Shown here: positions 1 through 7,585 of the stretch, in pieces
How positions within the stretch are numbered: the stretch's first letter is position 1
How the letters are laid out: every line of letters starts with the position of its first letter
Notes under the pieces: generated by a model
The model's input: only the letters and a program-made list of their open reading frames with translations
What the model was told of the DNA's origin: nothing
Databases searched by the model: none
Assembly: GCA_036494005.1 (NCBI GenBank)
Contig: DASXOV010000068.1
Location: 1 to 25,359, forward strand
Direction of reading: 5' to 3'
Length of the DNA stretch: 25,359 bases
Source: GCA-003244245 sp036494005
Lineage (GTDB): Bacteria; Actinomycetota; Actinomycetes; Mycobacteriales; Pseudonocardiaceae
Made by a program: the position numbers and the translations under genes

Positions 1-453
1 GAGGTCGGTCGGGTCACTCTGGAGGCATACCTCGCCGACGGCATGGTGACCCCGGGCAGCTCCTACTCTGCCGAACTGGCTGACGGTGCGCGCCGGGCCG
101 GCCAGGCCGAGCTGCTCGTGGCGGCTGGACCCGGCGGCAGGCTGCTGGGCACGGTCACGGTGTGCCTGCCGGGCAGCCCGCTCAGCGAGATATCGCGCCC
201 CGGCGAACTGGAGTTCCGGATGCTCGCGGTAGCTCCCGAGGCCCGTGGTGCGGGCGTCGGGGCGGCCCTGGTGGCTGCGGTACTCCGACGGGCCACCGAG
301 GTCGGCGCGTACTCGGTCGTGCTGTGCAGTGCCGAGCGGATGCACGCCGCGCACCGCCTCTACACCCGGCTGGGGTTCAGCAGGTTGCCCGATCGGGATT
401 GGGAGCCGGTGCCCGGGTTCCGGCTGATGGCCTTCGGTCTCGTGAGGTCGTGA
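1..453 (+). CDS. GNAT-family N-acetyltransferase, 5'-truncated by window edge
   Basis: The frame is open from base 1 with no stop, so the ATG at 43 is probably internal and the true start lies upstream of the window. The visible 150 residues form the C-terminal half of a GNAT fold. A beta strand ends in FRMLAVAPEARGAGVGAALV, where R-G-A-G-V-G-A is the acetyl-CoA pyrophosphate loop (motif A). A later segment, AERMHAAHRLYTRLGFSRLP, is motif B with its typical 'LYxRLGF' ending. GNAT enzymes move an acetyl group from acetyl-CoA to an amine; nothing here shows the substrate. The gene ends 30 bp before the next promoter. The family is clear, the substrate is unknown. Confidence 0.85.
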   Translation, partial: EVGRVTLEAYLADGMVTPGSSYSAELADGARRAGQAELLVAAGPGGRLLGTVTVCLPGSPLSEISRPGELEFRMLAVAPEARGAGVGAALVAAVLRRATEVGAYSVVLCSAERMHAAHRLYTRLGFSRLPDRDWEPVPGFRLMAFGLVRS

Positions 454-486
454 GGTCGTCCCAGTCGCGAGTGAACCAGTGATGTG

Positions 487-500
487 TATTATGTGTGTAT
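487..500 (+). promoter_or_regulatory. -10 box and possible autoregulatory operator of vapBC
   Basis: TATTAT at 487-492 fits the actinobacterial -10 consensus TANNNT and ends six bases before the ATG at 499, so transcription probably starts at or beside the start codon (leaderless mRNA). No convincing -35 is present. GTGTAT occurs at 484-489 and again at 495-500, 11 bp apart or about one helical turn, and overlaps both the -10 box and the ATG. That is where a VapB autorepressor would be expected to bind. The -10 is seen; the operator role is inferred. Confidence 0.45.
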
Positions 501-708
501 GACCCGCACAAACATTGACATCGACGATGACCTCATCGCCGAGGCGATGCGACGACTCGGGGTGAAGACCAAGCGAGAAGCAGTCGAGCTCGCGCTTCGA
601 CGCGTGGCGGGACCACGGCTGACCAGGGACGATCTCGACGCGGTCCGAGGGATCGGTTTCGAGGTGGAACTGGCGCAGTTGCGCGACGACCGGATCAACG
701 AATGGTGA
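499..708 (+). CDS. vapB: VapB-family antitoxin
   Basis: A 69-residue protein starting MTRTNIDIDDDLIAEAMRRL. This is the beta strand plus helix of the VapB antitoxin family (DNA-binding N-terminus), followed by KTKREAVELALRR and a charged C-terminal tail expected to wrap around and inhibit the toxin. An in-frame GTG at 484 would add five residues, but the ATG at 499 is preferred: the -10 box TATTAT ends only six bases upstream and the family normally begins M-x-[RT]-T-[NT]. The stop codon overlaps the toxin start. VapB normally represses its own operon together with VapC. The gene may be a chromosomal stress module or a passenger next to the conserved gatCAB block. Confidence 0.85.
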   Translation: MTRTNIDIDDDLIAEAMRRLGVKTKREAVELALRRVAGPRLTRDDLDAVRGIGFEVELAQLRDDRINEW

Positions 709-1112
709 CTGTTCACCTGGTGGACACCTCAGCGTGGATCGAGTGGCTGCGCGATACGGGATCGGCCGCATGCCGCGCGGTGCACCGGCTGCGGCAGGAC
801 CCGATCTCCATTGCAGTGACCCAGCCGGTACAACTCGAAGTGCGGGCCGGCACGCCTACCGTGAGCCTGGCCCGCGTTGACCGGCTGCTGAGTGCGGCGA
901 TCCAGCTCGACGTCGACCCCCGCATCGACTTCGACGTCGCCGCTGAGCTGTATCGCGCTGCCCGAGCGGCCGGCTGTCCAGTGCGCTCGCTGATGGACTG
1001 CCTGATCGGTGCGGTGGCCATCAGGACCGGCGCGGCCCTTGTGCACCAGGATCGAGATTTTGACACGCTGGCGTCGGTGGCAGCCGATCTGACCTGTGTC
1101 CGCGAGCTGTGA
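702..1112 (+). CDS. vapC: VapC-family PIN-domain toxin (ribonuclease)
   Basis: A 136-residue PIN-domain protein, usual length for VapC. The acidic Mg2+/Mn2+ site is complete: Asp8 in HLVDTSAWIEW, Glu46 in VQLEVRAG, Asp99 in SLMDCLIGAVAIR, and Asp117/Asp119 in LVHQDRDFDTLA. VapC toxins cut structured RNA such as tRNA or rRNA when freed from VapB; the specific target cannot be read from sequence. The ATG at 702 overlaps the vapB stop (706-708), and the GTG at 705 is an alternative start giving a GTGA overlap, so the pair is translationally coupled. A decayed copy of a related PIN gene lies at about 12745-12983 in this window. Confidence 0.9.
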   Translation: MVTVHLVDTSAWIEWLRDTGSAACRAVHRLRQDPISIAVTQPVQLEVRAGTPTVSLARVDRLLSAAIQLDVDPRIDFDVAAELYRAARAAGCPVRSLMDCLIGAVAIRTGAALVHQDRDFDTLASVAADLTCVREL

Positions 1113-1121
1113 CGACCCGGC

Positions 1122-1778
1122 TCAACTGCGTAGGACGACCGCGACGATTCCGGCCAGGTGCTCCATCCGGGCCACCTCGGCGGCGCGGAACATCGGCCCG
1201 CCAGGGCGTCCCACCAGCAGTACCCGCTGCACGCTGCCCAGCGGTGTCGCGGCGAGTTCGGTGCCCAGTTCCCGCCAGGTCTCCGGCACCCACGACTCCT
1301 CCCCGTCCAGGATCGTCGCGCGGCGCAGCGGCCACCACGGCAGGTCCAGCGCCCGGGTCTCAGGAGCCGCGGAGGAGGCGGTCACCCGATGCGGCTCGGT
1401 CCCGGTTTCGGTGGTGAGCACGATCGCCCACCCAGCACGGATGATCTTGGGCACCCCTTCGGTGAAGATCTGCAGGCCGGCTGCGGGGTCAGCAGCGACC
1501 TCCTCCACCAGCTCTAACTCGCGATGCGTGTCCAGCACCCCTGCCCAGGGGCGCACGGCGTCCACCTCGACCCCCTCGATCGACTCCGCGGCGGTGATCA
1601 GCACGTCCGGCTGCCCGCCGGAGGGGAGCTCCACGACAAGGTCGTCGATGGCGATCCCGGAACCTCGCTCGACGACATCGACGCTGAGAATGTCGCCTCC
1701 CACCTGGCCCAGCGCGGTCGCCACGGCGCCGAGTGCTCCTGGACGGTCCGGGAGTTGGACCCGGATCAGGAAGGACAT
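1122..1778 (-). CDS. ACT-domain protein divergent from gatC
   Basis: A 218-residue protein with an N-terminal ACT domain, FLIRVQLPDRPGALGAVATA. The D-R-P-G-x-L turn of small-molecule-sensing ACT domains lies at about residues 10-15. Residues about 75-218 form a second region without a motif I recognise (GWAIVLTTETG, VQRVLLVGRPGGPMF). No enzyme domain is visible. M. tuberculosis has a protein of this type (Rv3013) in the same divergent position beside gatC, which is recalled rather than searched. On the minus strand AAAGGAGAG lies about 13 nt upstream of the ATG. The role is unknown; the linkage suggests an amino-acid-responsive partner or regulator of the amidotransferase region. Confidence 0.8.
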   Translation of the reverse strand: MSFLIRVQLPDRPGALGAVATALGQVGGDILSVDVVERGSGIAIDDLVVELPSGGQPDVLITAAESIEGVEVDAVRPWAGVLDTHRELELVEEVAADPAAGLQIFTEGVPKIIRAGWAIVLTTETGTEPHRVTASSAAPETRALDLPWWPLRRATILDGEESWVPETWRELGTELAATPLGSVQRVLLVGRPGGPMFRAAEVARMEHLAGIVAVVLRS

Positions 1779-1934
1779 CCGGCGCCCCGCCTCTCCTTTG
1801 GGGCACGGAACCCGACCGCCCGTGCGCTTGCCGGGCGCCGATTGTGGCAGAGGTGGTCAATGGGCGGGGGTGTTGTGCCCCGGATGTTGGTGAAGACCAC
1901 CGCAGCCCGCGCGGGTCGGCGGTTCGCCGCCGCC

Positions 1935-1940
1935 TAGACT
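1935..1940 (+). promoter_or_regulatory. Candidate -10 box for gatC
   Basis: TAGACT in the 202-bp divergent spacer fits TANNNT and would start transcription near 1947, giving a leader of about 34 nt with TGGAG (1971-1975) as ribosome binding site for the GTG at 1981. There is no good -35 hexamer. The same hexamer recurs in front of serA. Confidence 0.4.
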
Positions 1941-1980
1941 CGGTGGATCAGCAATCCCACGAGCGTTCCATGGAGCCCGA

Positions 1981-2277
1981 GTGCCCACCATCTCCCGTGA
2001 CGAGGTCGCGCACCTCGCCCGGCTCGCCCGGCTGGCCGTCACCGAGGAGGAGCTGGACCTGTTCGCCACCCAGCTTGACGTGATCCTGACCTCGGTCGCC
2101 AGGGTCCGGGACGTGGCCGCGGCAGACATCCCGCCCACCTCGCACGCCGTCCCGCTGACCAACGTCTTCCGCGCGGACACACCGCGCCCCGGGCTCACCC
2201 AGCAGCAGGCACTGTCCGGTGCGCATGCGGCCGAGGACGGCCGGTTCCGGGTGCCGCGGATCCTGGACGAGTTGTGA
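1981..2277 (+). CDS. gatC: Asp-tRNA(Asn)/Glu-tRNA(Gln) amidotransferase subunit C
   Basis: A 98-residue GatC, the small subunit that holds GatA and GatB together. The N-terminal helix ISRDEVAHLARLARLAVTEE is the family signature, and the C-terminal PRILDEL is typical. The start is GTG at 1981 with TGGAG six bases upstream. The stop (2275-2277) overlaps a GTG at 2274, beginning a chain of GTGA junctions that reaches gatA. The complex converts Glu-tRNA(Gln), and in some bacteria Asp-tRNA(Asn), to the amidated form. Confidence 0.95.
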   Translation: MPTISRDEVAHLARLARLAVTEEELDLFATQLDVILTSVARVRDVAAADIPPTSHAVPLTNVFRADTPRPGLTQQQALSGAHAAEDGRFRVPRILDEL

Positions 2278-2346
2278 CCGCCGACGCACTTTTTCCCGCG
2301 GAGGCGGCGTTGTGACCGCCGACGCACTTTTTCCCGCGGAGGCGGC
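2271..2346 (+). repeat. Perfect 38-bp tandem duplication between gatC and gatA
   Basis: Bases 2271-2308 and 2309-2346 are identical over all 38 positions and directly abut. Each unit contains GTGACCG near its left end and GCGGAGGCGGC at its right end. Because 38 is not a multiple of three, each copy shifts frame. GTGA motifs fall at 2274, 2312 and 2350, exactly 38 bp apart; the last is the gatA start. Each unit's GGAGG (2300-2304, 2338-2342) sits seven bases before the next GTG. The perfect identity suggests a recent slippage event. Confidence 0.95.
2274..2315 (+). CDS. 13-codon mini-ORF in the gatC-gatA spacer, copy 1
   Basis: GTG at 2274 overlaps the gatC stop as GTGA. It reads M-T-A-D-A-L-F-P-A-E-A-A-L and stops at 2313-2315, again as GTGA with copy 2. 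It has no good ribosome binding site of its own, so it could be read only by ribosomes finishing gatC. It may be a true reinitiation relay or just a consequence of the repeat; peptide function is unlikely. Confidence 0.3.
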   Translation: MTADALFPAEAAL

Positions 2347-2353
2347 ATCGTGA
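2312..2353 (+). CDS. 13-codon mini-ORF in the gatC-gatA spacer, copy 2
   Basis: GTG at 2312 is preceded by GGAGG at 2300-2304 (7-nt spacing). It reads the same 12 residues as copy 1, ending in Ser rather than Leu, and its stop at 2351-2353 overlaps the gatA GTG at 2350. It therefore links gatA translation to the preceding mini-ORF. Translation is inferred only. Confidence 0.35.
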   Translation: MTADALFPAEAAS

Positions 2354-3903
2354 CCGAGCTGATTCGGTTGTCCGCGGCCGAACTGGCTCGCCGGATCCAC
2401 GCCAGGGAGATCACCGCGGTCGAGGTCACCAGGGCTCATCTGGATCGGATCGCCGCGGTGGACCCCGCGGTGCACGCCTTCCTGCACCTGGACGCCGAGG
2501 GCGCGCTGGCGACCGCCGCCGCGGTGGACGCCGCGCTGGAGCAGGGACGGCCGCCCGTGTCGCCGCTGGCCGGGGTGCCGCTGGGACTCAAGGATCTGTT
2601 CACCACCGCGGACATGCCTACGACCTGCGGATCCCGAACCCTGGAGGGCTGGCGCCCGCCCTACGACGCCACCGTGACCCGCAGGCTGCGCGAGGCGGGA
2701 GTGGTGATCCTCGGCAAGACCAACATGGACGAGTTCGCCATGGGGTCCTCGACGGAGAACTCCGCCTACGGTCCTACCCGCAACCCGTGGGACCTGGACC
2801 GCGTGCCGGGTGGATCCGGCGGCGGATCGGCCGCGTCGGTGGCCGCCTTCCAGACCCCGCTGGCCGTCGGCACCGACACCGGTGGCTCGATCCGGCAACC
2901 CAGCGCGCTCACCGGCACAGTCGGAGTCAAACCCACCTACGGCGGTGTCTCGCGATACGGGCTGGTGGCCTTCTCCTCCAGCCTGGATCAGGGTGGACCG
3001 GTGGCCCGCACCGTGCTCGACGCCGCGCTGCTGCACGAGGTGATCGGCGGGCCCGATCCGCTGGACTCCACCTCGATCGACGCGCCGGTGCCTCCGGTGG
3101 TCGAGGCCGCCAGGGCGGGCGCCACCGGTGATCTGTCCGGGGTCCGGGTCGGAGTGGTCCGGCAGTTCCGCGGGGAGGGCTACCAGCCGGGCGTGCTGCG
3201 TGCCTTCGAGGTCGCGGTGGACCGGCTACGGGAACTGGGTGCCCGGATCGTCGAGGTGTCCTGCCCGTCGTTCGACCACGCCATGCCCGCCTACTACCTC
3301 ATCGCACCCAGCGAGTGCTCCTCCAATCTGGCCCGCTTCGACGGGATGCGCTACGGCCTGCGGGCCGACGACGACGGCACCCGCAGCGCCGAGGAAGTGA
3401 TGTCACTGACCAGGGAGGCCGGCTTCGGGCCCGAGGTCAAGCGGCGCATCATGCTCGGCACCTACGCGCTGTCCGCCGGGTACTACGACGCCTACTACGG
3501 ACAGGCGCAGAAGGTCCGCACTCTGATCACCAGGGACTTCGCCGCCGCGTTCGAGCAGGTCGACGTGCTGATCTCGCCGACTACCCCGACAACGGCGTTC
3601 CGGATCGGCGAGCGGACCGACGACCCGCTGGCGATGTACCTGTCGGATCTGTGCACGATCCCGGCCAACCTGGCAGGCAACGCCGCGCTGTCGGTACCGG
3701 CCGGATTGTCCGCCGACGACGGACTGCCGGTGGGCCTGCAGGTGATGGCTCCTGCCCTGGCCGACGACCGTGCCTACCGGGTGGCTGCTGCCTACGAGGC
3801 GGTGCGGGACGCCGCCGACGGGGGTTCCCTGCTCACCCGGGTACCTGAATTGGCCGAGGACCGCTTGCCGGGTCCGAGCATCGATAGGGTGGCGGCCCGA
3901 TGA
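2350..3903 (+). CDS. gatA: Asp-tRNA(Asn)/Glu-tRNA(Gln) amidotransferase subunit A (amidase)
   Basis: A 517-residue GatA, the glutaminase that releases ammonia from glutamine for transfer to the misacylated tRNA. The amidase-signature Ser-cisSer-Lys triad is intact: Lys81 in PLGLKDLF, Ser156 in VPGGSGGGSAAS and Ser180 in GTDTGGSIRQP, each two residues beyond the positions in S. aureus GatA. KTNMDEFAMGSSTENSAYG and VKPTYGGVSRYGLVAF are further family blocks. The GTG start at 2350 has GGAGG seven bases upstream, and MTELIRLSAAELARRI aligns with known GatA N-termini. It overlaps gatB by four bases (ATGA). In mycobacteria pfkA lies between gatA and gatB; here it is absent and the pair is tightly coupled. 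Confidence 0.97.
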   Translation: MTELIRLSAAELARRIHAREITAVEVTRAHLDRIAAVDPAVHAFLHLDAEGALATAAAVDAALEQGRPPVSPLAGVPLGLKDLFTTADMPTTCGSRTLEGWRPPYDATVTRRLREAGVVILGKTNMDEFAMGSSTENSAYGPTRNPWDLDRVPGGSGGGSAASVAAFQTPLAVGTDTGGSIRQPSALTGTVGVKPTYGGVSRYGLVAFSSSLDQGGPVARTVLDAALLHEVIGGPDPLDSTSIDAPVPPVVEAARAGATGDLSGVRVGVVRQFRGEGYQPGVLRAFEVAVDRLRELGARIVEVSCPSFDHAMPAYYLIAPSECSSNLARFDGMRYGLRADDDGTRSAEEVMSLTREAGFGPEVKRRIMLGTYALSAGYYDAYYGQAQKVRTLITRDFAAAFEQVDVLISPTTPTTAFRIGERTDDPLAMYLSDLCTIPANLAGNAALSVPAGLSADDGLPVGLQVMAPALADDRAYRVAAAYEAVRDAADGGSLLTRVPELAEDRLPGPSIDRVAAR

Positions 3904-5414
3904 GTGCTCCTGCGGCTGAGCTGATGGATTACGACGAGCTCCTGGAGCGCTTCGAACCGGTGCTCGGGCTCGAGGTGCATGTCGAGCTGTCCACCGCGAC
4001 CAAGATGTTCTGCGGCTGTGCCAATACGTTCGGGGCCGAGCCGAACACCAACGTCTGCCCGACCTGCCTGGGGTTGCCAGGGTCGCTGCCGGTGCTCAAC
4101 GGCGCCGCTGTCGAGTCGGCGATGCGGATCGGGCTGGCGTTGAACTGCTCGATCGCCCCGTGGTGCCGGTTCGCCCGCAAGAACTACTTCTACCCGGACA
4201 TGCCGAAGAACTTCCAGATCTCCCAGTACGACGAGCCGATCGCGGTGAACGGCTCGCTGGAAGTACTCGCGGACGGTTCGACGGTGAGCGTCGCCATCGA
4301 GCGGGCACACATGGAGGAGGACACCGGCAAGTCGCTGCACGTCGGCGGCGCGACCGGCCGGATTCACGGCGCGAGCCATTCGCTGCTGGACTACAACCGC
4401 GCGGGTGTCCCGCTGATCGAGGTCGTCACCAAGCCGGTGGCCGGTGCCGGTGCACGGGCACCCGAGGTGGCCAGGGCGTACGTGGCGACCTTGCGGGACC
4501 TGCTGCGCGCGCTGGGTGTCTCGGACGTGCGGATGGACCAGGGCTCGCTGCGCTGCGACGCCAATGTCTCGCTGATGCCGCGCGGCTCCTCGGTGCTCGG
4601 TACCCGCACCGAGACCAAGAACCTCAACTCGCTGCGCTCGATCGAGCGTGCGGTGCGCTACGAGATGCGCAGGCAGGCCGCGGTGCTGGTGGCGGGCGGC
4701 GAGATCGTGCAGGAGACCCGGCACTACGACGAGGCCACCGGCAGCACCTCCACGGGCCGGCGCAAGGAGACCTCGGAGGACTACCGGTATTTCCCGGAAC
4801 CCGACCTGGTGCCGATCGCCCCCGCGCAGGACTGGGTCGAGCGGTTGCGTACCACCCTGCCCGAGCCGCCCGCGCAGCGCCGGGCCCGGGTGCAGGCCGA
4901 GTGGGCGCTGTCCGATCTGGAGCTGCGCGATCTGGTCAACGCGGGTGCGCTGGACCTCGTCGCGGCCACCGTCGCGGCCGGAGCCCCGCCCGCCGAAGCG
5001 CGGTCCTGGTGGGTCAATTACCTGACCGAGCGGGCGAATTCCCGCGAACTGGACCTCGCCGAACTGCCGATCACGCCGCACCAGGTGGCCCGGGTCGTCG
5101 CCCTGGTCGCCGATGGTGCGCTGACCAAGAGCCTGGCCCGCCAGGTCGTCGACGGGGTACTCGCCGGCGAGGGTGAGCCCGATGAGGTCGTCGCCGCCCG
5201 TGGCTTGGCCGTGGTGTCCGACGACTCCGCGCTGGCCGCCGCGGTCGAGGAGGCGCTGGCTGCTCAGCCCGACATCGTGGACAAGATCCGCGGCGGCAAG
5301 GTGCAGGCCGCCAGCGCCATCGTCGGCGCCGTCATGCGGGCCACCAAGGGCCAGGCCGACGCCCAGCGGGTCCGCGAACTGGTGCTGGCCCGCTGCGCTG
5401 TGGATAACCCGTGA
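3900..5414 (+). CDS. gatB: Asp-tRNA(Asn)/Glu-tRNA(Gln) amidotransferase subunit B
   Basis: A 504-residue GatB, which binds the misacylated tRNA and activates its carboxylate with ATP for amidation. The N-terminal signature VLGLEVHVELSTATKMFCGC is followed by VCPTCLGLPGSLPVLN. Cys38, Cys40, Cys53 and Cys56 form a probable zinc site. The catalytic cradle continues through RKNYFYPDMPKNFQISQYD and MRMDQGSLRCDANVS-type blocks. The C-terminal helical GatB/YqeY tail (about residues 350-504) ends KVQAASAIVGAVMRATKGQ. It starts at an ATGA overlap with gatA. The stop codon lies inside the left arm of a hairpin shared with the convergent lppZ-like gene. Confidence 0.97.
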   Translation: MSAPAAELMDYDELLERFEPVLGLEVHVELSTATKMFCGCANTFGAEPNTNVCPTCLGLPGSLPVLNGAAVESAMRIGLALNCSIAPWCRFARKNYFYPDMPKNFQISQYDEPIAVNGSLEVLADGSTVSVAIERAHMEEDTGKSLHVGGATGRIHGASHSLLDYNRAGVPLIEVVTKPVAGAGARAPEVARAYVATLRDLLRALGVSDVRMDQGSLRCDANVSLMPRGSSVLGTRTETKNLNSLRSIERAVRYEMRRQAAVLVAGGEIVQETRHYDEATGSTSTGRRKETSEDYRYFPEPDLVPIAPAQDWVERLRTTLPEPPAQRRARVQAEWALSDLELRDLVNAGALDLVAATVAAGAPPAEARSWWVNYLTERANSRELDLAELPITPHQVARVVALVADGALTKSLARQVVDGVLAGEGEPDEVVAARGLAVVSDDSALAAAVEEALAAQPDIVDKIRGGKVQAASAIVGAVMRATKGQADAQRVRELVLARCAVDNP

Positions 5415-5466
5415 GTGGCCCTGCTGGTTGGCGGCGAGCCGCAGCTTCGCATCGCCACTCACGGGT
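5407..5466. terminator. Bidirectional hairpin between gatB and the lppZ-like gene
   Basis: ACCCGTGAGTGGC (5407-5419) and GCCACTCACGGGT (5454-5466) are perfect inverted repeats of 13 bp around a 34-nt loop, which holds a smaller GCGG/CCGC hairpin. The left arm includes the gatB stop codon and the right arm ends three bases before the stop of the convergent gene. No long T run flanks it, so it is a probable convergent-gene terminator of the U-poor actinobacterial type. Confidence 0.65.
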
Positions 5467-5468
5467 GC

Positions 5469-6659
5469 TCAGTCCTGTCCGCCGCCTGGGCCTACCGGAT
5501 CGGGCAGCACGAAAACCCGCTCATCGCTGGAGATCGGTGCTCCGCCCGCCTTGTTGACGGTGGCCAGCCACACCGTCCGTCCGTCGGGACTGGTCGCGGC
5601 CGCGGATATCCGGCCGTAGTGCTTCAGCGGGATATCCACCGGCTTACCGAGGAACGTGCCGTTCGGCCCGATGCCCAGGGCCAGCATCGGCGCTCCGCTG
5701 GTGAACGCCACCTGAATGCGGCCCTGCAACACCGCGCACCCCGCGGCGCCGGGACGGGCCGGCCAGGTCCAGGCCGCCGGTGCGAGCGGTTCGCCCGGAC
5801 GTACCCGGTACAGCAGATCGCGATCGGGTGCCCGGTCGGTGACCCACACCTCGCCGGAGAGCGGATCGGTGCACAGCCCACCCGGCGCGTGCAGCCCGGT
5901 GGCCAGCACCTTGGATCCGGTGTCGTTGCCCGGGTCGGGGTGCCCCGAGGTGTCGATCCGGAGCACCTTGCCCGCCAGTGACGCCGGATCGGCGGCCTTG
6001 GTGGGATCGCCGGCGTCGCCGGTGGCCACCACGAGTATCCCCCGGGGGTCCAGCGCGAGGGCACCCGCGTTGCCGGTGGGGCCCTTCGGAATGCCGACCA
6101 GGACCGGCTTGGGCACGTCGCCCGGCGCGAGCCGCACCACCCGATTGTCGACCGGCGTGGTGATGTAGGCGTAGATCAGTTCGTCCTCGGCGTAGCTGGG
6201 CGACAGCGCGAGCCCGGTGAGCCCGCCGTCGCCGGAGCCGTCCACATCCAGGGCGGTCACCTGCTGGGTGGGGTGATGCTGCTGCACTCGCAGGATACGG
6301 CCGGTGGTGCGCTCCGCTGCCAGGCCGACCAGCGCGTTTCCGTCCAGCACGATCAGGGCGGAGACCGGTTCGAGGCAGGTCGCGACGACCTGCGGGTCCG
6401 GGTCGGCGCAGCCGCGCGGCGGTCCGGGCGGTTCCCCGGCCGGGGGCTGGCCCGGTCGCTGGGGGTCGGGGGGAGCCTGCGGTTCTGGTCCGGCTTGCGG
6501 CCCGATCTCCAGTTTGGGCCGGAACGGACCTGCCTGGCGGTCCGGGAAGTTCGGCGTGACCGCGCACCCCGCCACGGCCGCCAGCAGCAGCGCGGCGGCC
6601 ACCAGCCGGGAAGCCACGCGGCGGCCGGCGCCATGACGAACCGGCGCGGGGGGTCGCAT
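5469..6659 (-). CDS. lppZ: LppZ-like secreted beta-propeller lipoprotein
   Basis: A 396-residue protein with a basic N-terminus, a hydrophobic stretch LVAAALLLAAVAGC and the lipobox V-A-G-C, giving a predicted lipidated Cys32. A proline-rich linker (about 45-82) leads into a six-bladed-propeller region of the soluble glucose/sorbosone dehydrogenase type: GGLTGLALSPSYAEDELIYA, GNAGALALDPRGILVVATGD, GKVLRIDTSG, and LHAPGGLCTDPLSGEVWVTD. M. tuberculosis LppZ (Rv3006) is a similar lipoprotein near gatB (recalled). PQQ-dependent dehydrogenase activity cannot be assumed, as the catalytic His and cofactor residues were not confirmed. It follows the alpha/beta hydrolase by 11 bp and is probably co-transcribed with it. 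Confidence 0.8.
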   Translation of the reverse strand: MRPPAPVRHGAGRRVASRLVAAALLLAAVAGCAVTPNFPDRQAGPFRPKLEIGPQAGPEPQAPPDPQRPGQPPAGEPPGPPRGCADPDPQVVATCLEPVSALIVLDGNALVGLAAERTTGRILRVQQHHPTQQVTALDVDGSGDGGLTGLALSPSYAEDELIYAYITTPVDNRVVRLAPGDVPKPVLVGIPKGPTGNAGALALDPRGILVVATGDAGDPTKAADPASLAGKVLRIDTSGHPDPGNDTGSKVLATGLHAPGGLCTDPLSGEVWVTDRAPDRDLLYRVRPGEPLAPAAWTWPARPGAAGCAVLQGRIQVAFTSGAPMLALGIGPNGTFLGKPVDIPLKHYGRISAAATSPDGRTVWLATVNKAGGAPISSDERVFVLPDPVGPGGGQD

Positions 6660-6670
6660 GATCGTCCAGG

Positions 6671-7561
6671 CTAGGTGAAGACCCGTGAGCCGCTGGTGAG
6701 TGGGCTACCGGTGACCGCTCGTACCGCCACCTCCACGGCGGTTGCCCGCAGTTGCAGCGCCCGCAGTTCGTCGGACACGATCTCCGGTGCTTCCAGCGGG
6801 ATGAAATGGGAGTTCGGCAGGATCCGCAGCCGTGCCTGTGGCGCGCCGGCCAGCCTGGCTGCGATCTGCCGCACGTCGATGAAGGCGTCGTGGCGTCCGG
6901 CCAGCACGGTGACCGGGCAGCGCAGCAGGCGCAGGTCCTGGGCGGGGCCGGCGGCAGCGATCAGCGCGAGCCCGAGGAACCACCCCCAGTGCTGCTTCAG
7001 GAAGCGCTGCGCGACGCGTGCGGTGTCGAACGGGTCGGCAGCGGGCAGCATGAGCCCGCTGTGCCGCAGCGGCCACACCGTGGCCGGGGTGGCGGGCAAC
7101 CGGGAAAGCACCGCGTCCAGCATCGGGCCGGCCAGCCGCAGGCCTTGGGTGATGGTGCGGACCAGCGGGGACCGGACCAGCCCTGGCAACCTGGTCAGCG
7201 CATCGGGCACCCCGGCGACCATGAGCAGGCCGGCCACCCGGTCCGGGTGGCGCATGGCCAGCGCGGCACCGACGTCGACCCCCACCGACCAGGCGACCAC
7301 CACGCAACGGTGCACGCTCGCCGCATCGAGCACCGCGATGGCGTCCGAGACGTGATCATCGACGGTGCTCAGCGGTCCGGTGCCGTGGCGGCGCGCGCCG
7401 CGGGGCTGCCAGCTGTGCATCGCCAGGTTCGCCGCCGGGGCCAGCAGAGTGGGCCACATCTCCGGGATGGTGCCGACGCCGAGCACCGGGTGCCTGCCCC
7501 GGCCGTGTCGCCAGGCTCGCAACACCGTCCCGTCGACGGCCGCCACCTCCTGCTCACGCAT
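6671..7561 (-). CDS. Alpha/beta-fold hydrolase
   Basis: A 296-residue single-domain alpha/beta hydrolase. The nucleophile elbow is A-W-S-V-G with Ser92 in VVVAWSVGVDVGAALAMRHP, the acid is Asp225 in VLAGRHDAFID, and the base is His252 in LPNSHFIPLEAPE. The triad and its spacing fit the family, and the segment between the elbow and Asp225 forms a helical lid rich in Leu and Pro. No signal peptide is visible, so it is probably cytoplasmic. The substrate cannot be predicted; esterase, lactonase and dehalogenase-like activities are all possible. The start MREQEVAAVDGTVLRAW is typical of the fold. It lies upstream of the lppZ-like gene in a likely two-gene unit. Confidence 0.85.
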   Translation of the reverse strand: MREQEVAAVDGTVLRAWRHGRGRHPVLGVGTIPEMWPTLLAPAANLAMHSWQPRGARRHGTGPLSTVDDHVSDAIAVLDAASVHRCVVVAWSVGVDVGAALAMRHPDRVAGLLMVAGVPDALTRLPGLVRSPLVRTITQGLRLAGPMLDAVLSRLPATPATVWPLRHSGLMLPAADPFDTARVAQRFLKQHWGWFLGLALIAAAGPAQDLRLLRCPVTVLAGRHDAFIDVRQIAARLAGAPQARLRILPNSHFIPLEAPEIVSDELRALQLRATAVEVAVRAVTGSPLTSGSRVFT

Positions 7562-7585
7562 CCCCGGAGTCTGCCGTAACCGGCG

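Noticed and set aside
482..498. GTG 484 as vapB start
   Set aside because: It would lie inside or upstream of the -10 box that precedes ATG 499 and adds residues absent from the family N-terminus.
1948..3036. 362-residue minus-strand open frame opposite gatC/gatA
   Set aside because: Covers two certain genes and the 38-bp repeat; composition is typical of a shadow frame.
3792..5462. 556-residue minus-strand open frame opposite gatB
   Set aside because: Antisense shadow of a high-GC gene: low-complexity Arg/Gly/His-rich composition with no domain, fully covered by the certain gatB.
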